The position numbers and the translations under genes are program-made. 64,000 nucleotides of DNA from an uncultured bacterium. Its GTDB lineage: Bacteria; Cyanobacteriota; Vampirovibrionia; Gastranaerophilales; Gastranaerophilaceae. Of this stretch, positions 57,421 through 64,000 are shown piece by piece. The notes under the pieces are model-generated. The model was not told where the DNA came from, did no database searches, and saw only the letters and a program-made list of their open reading frames with translations. Within the stretch, counting starts at the first letter, position 1; every line of letters starts with the position of its first letter. Where the stretch lies: NCBI GenBank assembly GCA_949035555.1, contig CAROLD010000005.1, forward strand, positions 1-64,000, written 5' to 3'.

Positions 57421-59622
57421 TTATTTGTTTTTTTTCTGTTTGAAACTTTTTTTAGGTTTGCTTGCTGATGAATTTTTTATCATATTTGCAGATGTTTGAA
57501 TACGTTTTACACTAAAAACATCCGGAAGTGATTGTATACATGTGATAACTTTTTTGAGTGTGTCTATATTATCCAACTCTAATCCCATTTCAATTATACC
57601 GACATGGTTTTTTGTTTTAATAGTCGCATTAACAATATTTGTGTTGTTATCTGAAACAGCTGAAATGATATCCTTAAGCAGACCTAATTTTTCAGCAGTC
57701 TCAATTCTAATAGTGGTTGTGTAAGTTTTATTAGTATTCACACCCGCCCATTTGATATCCATAAGTCTTTCGTGCGGAATTGTGTCGAGGGTTTTGCAGT
57801 CAACTCTGTGAACTGTTACCCCTTTTGCTCTTGTAATAACTCCGACAATCGGCTCACCCGGAATTGGAGAACAACATCTTGCAAACGAATAAAGCAGTCC
57901 TTCAAGTCCGATAATATCTTTTTGTGAGCTTTTGCGTTTTGAAGAGTGAAAACTGCTTTCAGGAGATTTTTCAACAGGCTTTTTAAGCTTATTTATAACT
58001 TTATTTACTGTTGTTTCACCGTAACCCAGAGCCGCAAATAAATCTTCGGCAGATTGGTAGTTCATTGTTTTAGCAATTTTGTCAAACTCTCCGTTCTTGA
58101 CATATTCATCAAATACGGCTTTGGTGAGTTCGTGTTCAAGGTTAGTTTTACCGATGTTGACGTGTTCGTCACGGTTATTTTTCTTGAACCATTGCTTAAT
58201 TTTTTGCGAAGCCTGTTTTGTAACGACAAATGTCAGCCAATCAAGGCGCGGAGCTGGGGTTTTTGATGTCAAAATTTCTACAATATCGCCGTTGTTGAGT
58301 TTAGTGCTTAAAGGAACTATACGTCCATTAATCAATGCCCCGACGGTTTTGTGACCGACATCAGAGTGAATTCTGTATGAGAAATCAACAGGTGTCGCAT
58401 CTTTTGGTAAGTCGAGGACATCTCCGTTGGGTGTAAATGCAAACACTTGGTCTGAGAATAAATCTAATTTTACACTTTTTACGTAATCTTCCGCATTTTT
58501 CATTTCTTTGTCGTATTCGACAAGCTTATGCATCCACGAAAATTTCATATCGGAAGAATTATCTGCTTTTTGCGAACCTTTTTCTTTATATCTCCAGTGT
58601 GCGGCAATACCGTATTCTGCAACCTGATGCATTTTCCAGGTTCTGATTTGAACTTCAAGAGGTTTTGAACGCGGACCGATAACCGAGGTGTGCAACGATT
58701 GGTACATGTTGCCTTTCGGCATTGCAATGTAATCCTTAAATCTGCCCGGTATCGGTTTGAATTGTGAATGGATTAAACCCAGAACTTCATAACATTCTTT
58801 TACACTGTCAACAATAACGCGGACTGCAGTGATATCATACAGGTCGTGGAATGTAATATTCTGGCGCTTCATTTTTGCAAAAATACTGTAATAATGTTTT
58901 GCTCTGCCTGTAATTTGAGCATTGATCCCGCTTTTTTGAACATCGTGAGAAATTTTATCAATAAGTGCGTTAACTGTTTCTTCTCTATCAAGTTTTGTTT
59001 GAGCAACTAATTGTGCTATTTCAAAATATTTTTCGGGTTCAAGGTATTTTAAAGATAAGTCTTCAAGTTCAGCTTTAATTTTATAGATACCGAGACGGTT
59101 TGCAAGCGGAGCAAAAATATCAATGGTTTCCTGTGCAATTCTTTTTTGTTTCGACTCTTCCATAAAATTAAGAGTACGCATATTGTGAAGCCTGTCAGCA
59201 AGTTTTAGGAAAATCACTCGGATGTCGTTAGCCATTGCGATGAAAAGACGTCTAAAGTTTTCAGCCTGACGTTCTTCTTTTGATTTAAACTTTAACTTCC
59301 CGAGTTTAGTAACCCCTTGAACAAGGTTAAGAACATCTTCGCCAAACATTTCTTTAATCGTTTCAGGTTTAGTGTCGGTATCTTCTAAAATATCATGTAA
59401 AAATGCTGCAATTAGAGTGTGCGTATCGACCTCAAGCCCTGCAAGTATTTTTGCAACTTCAACAGGGTGAATGATATAAGGTTCACCTGATACTCTGAAT
59501 TGTCCGTCGTGAAGTTTTTTTGCAAATTTGTAAGCCTTCTCAACGAGTTCAATATCTTCTTCTGAATGCTTTTGAGATACTAATAAATCTTTTAATTCTT
59601 TAAATGTTTCTATGTCTGACAT
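57421..59622 (-). CDS. rel: Bifunctional (p)ppGpp synthetase/hydrolase
   Basis: A 733-aa stringent-response enzyme. In order: HD hydrolase domain (about 30-190, HPVEVAKILAGLEVDTH and AAFLHDILEDTD), synthetase domain (about 235-390; RFKDYIAMPKGNMYQSLHT carries the RxKD motif of hydrolase-competent enzymes, not the ExDD of RelA), TGS (VFAFTPNGDVLDLPKDATPVD), a zinc-finger-like stretch (CCSPIPGEPIVG) and a C-terminal ACT domain. No Shine-Dalgarno is near the ATG; TATTAT lies 6 nt upstream, so the mRNA may be leaderless, though AT-rich context weakens this. Confidence 0.95.
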   Translation of the reverse strand: MSDIETFKELKDLLVSQKHSEEDIELVEKAYKFAKKLHDGQFRVSGEPYIIHPVEVAKILAGLEVDTHTLIAAFLHDILEDTDTKPETIKEMFGEDVLNLVQGVTKLGKLKFKSKEERQAENFRRLFIAMANDIRVIFLKLADRLHNMRTLNFMEESKQKRIAQETIDIFAPLANRLGIYKIKAELEDLSLKYLEPEKYFEIAQLVAQTKLDREETVNALIDKISHDVQKSGINAQITGRAKHYYSIFAKMKRQNITFHDLYDITAVRVIVDSVKECYEVLGLIHSQFKPIPGRFKDYIAMPKGNMYQSLHTSVIGPRSKPLEVQIRTWKMHQVAEYGIAAHWRYKEKGSQKADNSSDMKFSWMHKLVEYDKEMKNAEDYVKSVKLDLFSDQVFAFTPNGDVLDLPKDATPVDFSYRIHSDVGHKTVGALINGRIVPLSTKLNNGDIVEILTSKTPAPRLDWLTFVVTKQASQKIKQWFKKNNRDEHVNIGKTNLEHELTKAVFDEYVKNGEFDKIAKTMNYQSAEDLFAALGYGETTVNKVINKLKKPVEKSPESSFHSSKRKSSQKDIIGLEGLLYSFARCCSPIPGEPIVGVITRAKGVTVHRVDCKTLDTIPHERLMDIKWAGVNTNKTYTTTIRIETAEKLGLLKDIISAVSDNNTNIVNATIKTKNHVGIIEMGLELDNIDTLKKVITCIQSLPDVFSVKRIQTSANMIKNSSASKPKKSFKQKKNK

Positions 59623-59704
59623 AATAAAATAATAATATAGATTACAATAAGAATTTTCAAGGAAACCGAAAAAATATCATATAAAAATACTAGGTGATTT
59701 ATAA

Positions 59705-59739
59705 AAACACAGGAGATGTTTTTTGCATCTCCTGTGTTT
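59705..59739 (-). terminator. Intrinsic terminator after the split gene
   Basis: AAACACAGGAGATG pairs with CATCTCCTGTGTTT around an 8-nt loop. The minus-strand T-run follows. Ends the 59742-61202 gene. Confidence 0.85.
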
Positions 59740-59741
59740 GG

Positions 59742-60413
59742 TTACAATGAACGATAATAACCTTTTACTTCTGTTCCGTCTCGACGTTTATATGGTTTAA
59801 CAAATACTGTACCGCCGCCGTTTTGGGTGGAATGTTCCAGAGACTTATTTGTCGGTATTCCGATACTGTTCAATTGTGACCAAATTGCCTTTTGATTGTT
59901 ATCAAATTCATCACGAGACATTGCTCCGATATCTTCTCGCGAAAATATTTGATTGGAACCGTTTACAGCATTTCTGTATCCTGCATAATTCTGCTGTTTG
60001 CTTTGAGGTTTGATAATCCCGTCTTTTGCCTGCTTCATAATAGTCGCTTCGTTTTTAGTAAATTCTTCCGTTGTCATATTTCCGATTTCTTGCGGGGTAA
60101 ATATATGGTTTTCCTGTTTAAGCGGGTTTGCCATAGGGATTGTATCCCACACAGTATTTTCAATCCGCAATTGGAACGGTGCATGGTCTGATGTTAATCC
60201 GGAAGTTGCACCGGCAGTAATTGAAGGAATAGCCACTTGGGCAGGGTTGAAATTTGGAGGAAAATCATTTATCATATTATTGATACTCTTGTTGGAGCCC
60301 TGGCTTGTAGCCTGTGGTGTACCAGCAAGAGTATCCTTCGTTATATAGAATCTTTTCTTGCCTTCTTTTAATACTTCAATATGATGTAACCCGTTTTCTC
60401 CTTGATATAGTTC
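59742..60413 (-). pseudogene. Downstream half of a gene interrupted by TAA
   Basis: In frame with the upstream half (60414-61202), separated only by the TAA at 60416-60414. This part begins right after the stop (ELYQGENGLHHIEVLKEGK) and includes an ATG at 60275 that could restart it as a 177-aa protein. Two similar modules, IFTPQEIGNMTTEEF and IFSREDIGAMSRDEF, each about 33 aa, precede a C-terminal VFVKPYKRRDGTEVKGYYRS. Such ends occur in phage-type or effector-like proteins, but I cannot name a family. Confidence 0.6.
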
Positions 60414-61202
60414 TTAGTGTGATACATTTGGTTTGTCTTCGGTTTTTATGTTGGGGGCATCCGGTAATCGTTTTGAAATTTTTATATCATTGACTAAATC
60501 TGGAAAATTTTGTGCCTGCTTTGGGTTCCACCTTAAAATTTCTTGCAAGCCTCGTCTTGTGAATTCAAAATCGTTAAGTTTTATACCCTGATTGTAGTCT
60601 TTATAGAATTTTCGAGCATTTTCAAAGTATTTGTCTCTTTGAGGTTTAGCTAGAATATCAATATCTCCGAAATTTTTTAATTCTCTGCCTTTTATAAATC
60701 GTTGAGCATTCCCAACAGCTACACCGCCAAGCCCTCCGCCAATCAAGCCAGTTATAGCACCTTCAGCTGTTGTTTTAAATATATTTTCGTTGTCCATTAA
60801 TCCTTGACCGGTACCTAGTAAAGCTCCTGAATTCATTCCGACAAATGCACCTGATCCGATTTCTTTAGAAAGTTTACTCCCTAAATTGTTTTGCAGAAAT
60901 TTTTTGCCAAAAGCAGCACCAAGACCATCTGCGGCAATATCTTTGGCTAAAGTTTTTCCAACAGCTTTTTCCAGAGCTTTTGCTCCAAGTTTTCTACCAA
61001 TTGTGGATGCCCCGCCCATTGGTATTGCTGCGCTTCCTATTTCCAGTGCTGCTCCTGCATATTGTTTTAACAAATAGTTATTTAATTCTTTATCTACAGA
61101 TGTCCTGTAATCATTGAAATGATTGTTTATTGCTTCAACTTTTTGTTCACGTGTTAAATTTTTATTTTTTAAAAATTTTTCTAATTCATTATAATTTTGC
61201 AT
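60414..61202 (-). CDS. Upstream half of split gene, glycine-zipper protein
   Basis: 262 aa ending at TAA 60416-60414. The N-terminus is a short helical, hydrophilic domain (MQNYNELEKFLKNKNLTREQ). Residues of about 50-165 are Gly/Ala-rich with many small residues in a hydrophobic pattern (GAALEIGSAAIPMGGAST, GAITGLIGGGLGGVAVGNAQ), a glycine-zipper-like membrane-penetrating stretch. The tail is charged. With the downstream half it would be about 486 aa. SD AGGAG precedes the ATG. Prophage or toxin-like origin is possible but not shown. Confidence 0.6.
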   Translation of the reverse strand: MQNYNELEKFLKNKNLTREQKVEAINNHFNDYRTSVDKELNNYLLKQYAGAALEIGSAAIPMGGASTIGRKLGAKALEKAVGKTLAKDIAADGLGAAFGKKFLQNNLGSKLSKEIGSGAFVGMNSGALLGTGQGLMDNENIFKTTAEGAITGLIGGGLGGVAVGNAQRFIKGRELKNFGDIDILAKPQRDKYFENARKFYKDYNQGIKLNDFEFTRRGLQEILRWNPKQAQNFPDLVNDIKISKRLPDAPNIKTEDKPNVSH

Positions 61203-61543
61203 TTAAAATTCTCCTATATGTTTTTCTAAAATTTTCATAACAAGCTTACACACCATTTGCCTTACGGCTGATGTGTTATATATTCGATTTTAAAATTTAA
61301 GCTATTTATATTTTATTTAAGTTTGAATACAAAACCTCTCTTTCATTTTCCAAGTCGACAATAATATAATAAGCTAGTGTAAATATTAGTAAGTATAATG
61401 AATTAACCTGTCTATTATACTACATTTATAATAAATCGTCAATTTAGCCATTTGACCACTCCTTTATTTAACCCTCTTCATATTTCTTAAATTAAGCGCA
61501 ATAAATCGTGGGAGTGTGGTTTTATAAGTATATAGGTAGAATT
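61203..61543. other. Gene-free divergent intergenic region
   Basis: 341 nt between divergent genes. AT-rich, with several -10-like elements; a hairpin with a GCC-TTAC-GGC core and ACACA/TGTGT outer arms (61248-61283) lies in the leader of the minus gene. No small ORF with a ribosome-binding site was found. Confidence 0.4.
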
Positions 61544-64000
61544 ATGAATTATATTGAAAATTTAAAGCTTACAAATATGCAAGCCGTAGCACCAAAAGTT
61601 AATACGTCTCCTGTTTCTACCACAGAAATAAAACAGCAGGAGCAAAAAGTCGTTACTGATATTTCAAATGTTACCCCTGATTTTCAGGTTTCGGCTCCTA
61701 TGAGTTACGCATATACTGGTGACCTTAAAATCTCTGATAATTTAACTGCGAAATGCTACAAGCTTGCAAACGGGCAAAAAGTTGTAATTGTTCCAAAAGA
61801 CGGTACAACCGTTGTAAAAACCTATGTAAATACAGGTTCAATGAATGAACCTGACAATCTTCGCGGAATTAGTCATTATATTGAACATAACTTATTTAAC
61901 GGTTCTGAAGAGCTTGGGGATAATGTGTTCTTTGATGAAGTTAATAAAATGGGTGCGGAAACTAATGCTTCAACATCTTTTTCCGTGACTGATTATTTTG
62001 TAAGTTCTAATCTGCTTGAGGATACTGATTTAGAAAATAAAATTAAGCTTCATGCAGGCATGATTCAATCTCCTAAATTTTTGCTGGAGAAATTGGAAAA
62101 AGAAAAAAATATTGTAAATTCCGAAATAAATATGTGTCTTTCTAACGATGAGAATATCGGGTTTACACAAACAGTGAAAAATTTATTTAATGTAAACTCA
62201 TCGTCATTAGACTTAATCGCAGGTTCGACTGATAATATCACAGCTCTTAGTCGTGATGATGTCGTCAATTACTTTAATAACAATTATTATCCTGCAAATA
62301 TGACAACCGTAATCACTGGTGAAGTTGAACCTGATGATACAATGAAACTTGTTTCTAAATACTTTACATCAAAAAAAACGCCTGTTCAGAACAGACATTT
62401 TGAGACAATGACTCCTATTGATAAAACTGTTCGTCAGGATATAATTTCTAACAAATCCGAAGGTGGAGCAAGTATTTTTTTAGGTTTTGCCGGTCCTGAA
62501 AATAACAATACCAAAGATATGGTTCATTTTGAGGCTCTTTCAACTTTGCTATGCGATTTAGCAAACTCAAAATTTTCAAGTCTTGAGCGTAAATATTCAA
62601 CACAGGTAGGAGTATTTACAGAACGCGTAAGTTCTCGTCCGAATGATAAAACAATGGCTGTTATTGAAACAGAAGTAAAAGATGATTATGTAGAATTATT
62701 TCTGAAAGAGCTGTACGGTAAAATCGGAAAACTTGCCTTAAATCCGCCGTCAGCAGATGAATTAACCGCCGTTAAAAATCGTATGAAAATGGGCAGGCAG
62801 CAATGGCTGGAATGTTCACACGCACTAAATAATTCTATTGGCAGGGCGTTATTGGACAATCGTCCGCAGTATATGAATGAATATACTAATATTGTTGATA
62901 GTCTGACACCTCAGGATATTTCAAATATTGCAAAAAAATATTTGGATTTGGACAAAGTTGCATTGACAGTAGTTCACCCATCAAATTCTAATATTGACAA
63001 AATAAACAATAATTATAATTCTGCAAAAGACATATCTTTTACTGGAGTAAATAAAAAAACTCCAATAAAACTTGATAAAGTTTCAGAATATAAACTTGAC
63101 AATAATTATGACATAATTCTGAATGAAACAAATTCTGATATTGTGAATTTTAAATTCTCCCTGGGTACAAATGTTTGGAAACCCCAAAAAGCGGCAGTCG
63201 CAGATATCTTAAATGAAATGCTAAAATATGGAGGCACAGAAAATTTAAGTTTATCTCAGTTGTCTGCGAAATTAGATACGCTTGGTGCGCCGTCAGGAAT
63301 TGTAGCCGGTCAGCGAGGAATGGCTTTATCTTCAAATTTCCCTGCTAAAAATGTCGAAGAAGTATTGGTGTTATTCAAAGAAAAGATTTTAACTCCGGAC
63401 TTATCTGAAAAGAATTTTGAACAGGCTAAAAGACGTTGTGCTGATATGTATTCAACACATGAAGTCTCTCCTTACGATAAATTTGACAAGGTAATTTACA
63501 AAAATACGCCTATGTCCGTAACTATAAATGATAAAAAGGAAAGTCTTGCGTCTGTTACTCTTGATGATGTTAAAGCTTTTTATAAAGACTTAATGGAGAA
63601 TTCTCAAGGGCAGATTGTAGTATCTGGCGGATTTGCCAAAAATCCTGATTTGAAAAATGCAATATTTAACAGTATTGCAAAATATCATAATGTCCAGCCG
63701 AAAGAGGTTGTAACTCCTAATAGTTTTTCTACTCAAAATAATGCTGAAGTTTATACTGATGTGCATAAGAAAAATCAGGCACAGATTTTGGAAGGGTTTA
63801 AATTTAAATTCAACAGAAACCTAAAAGATGCAGTGTGTCTGCAATTACTAAATGAAATTTTAGGAGGCTCACCTTCCTCAAGATTATTCTCTGATTTACG
63901 CGAAACAAGACATCTTGCATATTCTGTACATTCAGACTTCGATTATGTAGATAATATTGGCGTAATGACACTTTCGATAGGTACGACAACAGAAAATCAA
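61544..64000 (+). CDS. M16 family zinc peptidase, truncated by window end
   Basis: 819 codons visible; the frame is open to the window end. It lacks a Sec signal; the N-terminal about 60 residues are disordered and Thr/Gln-rich and end SYAYTGDLKI. The inverted zinc site reads GISHYIEHNLFNG (HxxEH), with the distal Glu about 75 residues later (EKNIVNSEINM). An M16C-type second half begins near 430, where DISFTGVNKK repeats the F-T-G motif. Members digest peptides or unfolded proteins. SD AGGT at ATG 61544. The C-terminus is unknown. Confidence 0.85.
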   Translation, partial: MNYIENLKLTNMQAVAPKVNTSPVSTTEIKQQEQKVVTDISNVTPDFQVSAPMSYAYTGDLKISDNLTAKCYKLANGQKVVIVPKDGTTVVKTYVNTGSMNEPDNLRGISHYIEHNLFNGSEELGDNVFFDEVNKMGAETNASTSFSVTDYFVSSNLLEDTDLENKIKLHAGMIQSPKFLLEKLEKEKNIVNSEINMCLSNDENIGFTQTVKNLFNVNSSSLDLIAGSTDNITALSRDDVVNYFNNNYYPANMTTVITGEVEPDDTMKLVSKYFTSKKTPVQNRHFETMTPIDKTVRQDIISNKSEGGASIFLGFAGPENNNTKDMVHFEALSTLLCDLANSKFSSLERKYSTQVGVFTERVSSRPNDKTMAVIETEVKDDYVELFLKELYGKIGKLALNPPSADELTAVKNRMKMGRQQWLECSHALNNSIGRALLDNRPQYMNEYTNIVDSLTPQDISNIAKKYLDLDKVALTVVHPSNSNIDKINNNYNSAKDISFTGVNKKTPIKLDKVSEYKLDNNYDIILNETNSDIVNFKFSLGTNVWKPQKAAVADILNEMLKYGGTENLSLSQLSAKLDTLGAPSGIVAGQRGMALSSNFPAKNVEEVLVLFKEKILTPDLSEKNFEQAKRRCADMYSTHEVSPYDKFDKVIYKNTPMSVTINDKKESLASVTLDDVKAFYKDLMENSQGQIVVSGGFAKNPDLKNAIFNSIAKYHNVQPKEVVTPNSFSTQNNAEVYTDVHKKNQAQILEGFKFKFNRNLKDAVCLQLLNEILGGSPSSRLFSDLRETRHLAYSVHSDFDYVDNIGVMTLSIGTTTENQ

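Noticed and set aside
59742..61202. Prophage call for the split gene region
   Set aside because: No integrase, capsid, terminase or attachment repeats are present; glycine-rich stretch and RRDGTEVKGYYRS end alone are not enough.

Overview
The window looks like chromosome from a low-GC, diderm, probably anaerobic bacterium. My best guess is a gut-type Candidatus Gastranaerophilales (Vampirovibrionia/Melainabacteria, the non-photosynthetic sister group of Cyanobacteria). This is inferred from a type IV prepilin-like protein with the FTLAEVLITLGIIGVVAAM signature, lipid A genes (lpxD, lpxC, fabZ) showing an outer membrane, a PerR/Fur-rubredoxin pair, and many lineage-restricted proteins with a short N-terminal F-x-G motif. 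No photosynthesis gene, CRISPR array, insertion sequence or intact prophage was seen. Layout: 1-9 kb holds aroQ, a degenerate histidine kinase with a MalK-type ABC ATPase, a large divergent HerA-like protein with a UvrD/PcrA-type C-terminal domain, nadD-yqeK, and a glycosyltransferase-apt-small secreted protein operon. 9-14 kb holds a SIMPL-domain protein, ligA, speB, and an XRE regulator divergent from the prepilin-like gene. 14-20 kb holds a calpain-like protease candidate, asd and three small unknown proteins. 19.4-22.3 kb is an envelope cluster (rfaE2-like, lpxD, lpxC, fabZ). 22.6-33 kb holds a divergent UbiB/ABC1 kinase, a possible JAMM-like protein, mnmA, TPR proteins, a metallophosphoesterase, a metallo-beta-lactamase-fold hydrolase, two unknown membrane proteins and a membrane-anchored thioredoxin. 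33-42 kb holds an alternative sigma factor, a porin, an Orn/Lys/Arg decarboxylase, a DUF3137-type protein, a secreted/assembly-type unknown, an isocitrate/isopropylmalate dehydrogenase-family gene, dapB and a pentapeptide-repeat protein. 42-50 kb holds a coupled GAF-HD-GYP / TPR / LuxR-type response regulator operon, a zinc-ribbon protein, a HEFTH protein, rubredoxin-perR and another unknown membrane protein. 50-64 kb holds a tandem-repeat secreted protein, tRNA-Glu, an orphan OLD-type TOPRIM protein, a second cysteine-peptidase-like protein, a 5'-nucleotidase, flotillin with an NfeD/YqiJ-like partner, a Rel/SpoT enzyme, a gene split by an in-frame TAA, and the start of an M16 peptidase gene that runs off the window. 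Genes that work together: aroQ (shikimate), asd and dapB (diaminopimelate/lysine), speB with the 35.4 kb decarboxylase (arginine to agmatine to putrescine, if that enzyme is an arginine decarboxylase), rfaE2-like/lpxD/lpxC/fabZ (LPS and fatty acids), nadD-yqeK, and GAF-HD-GYP/response regulator plus Rel/SpoT (c-di-GMP and ppGpp signalling). The two observations I find most interesting: (i) several genes have a TATAAT-like -10 element exactly 6 nt before the ATG and no Shine-Dalgarno, which predicts leaderless mRNAs; (ii) a set of large proteins without Sec signals (two cysteine-peptidase-like, the M16 peptidase, membrane proteins) carry a short disordered N-terminus ending in an F-T/K/C-G type motif, which could mark a lineage-specific sorting or assembly system. 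All calls come from reading the sequence; no database search was run.
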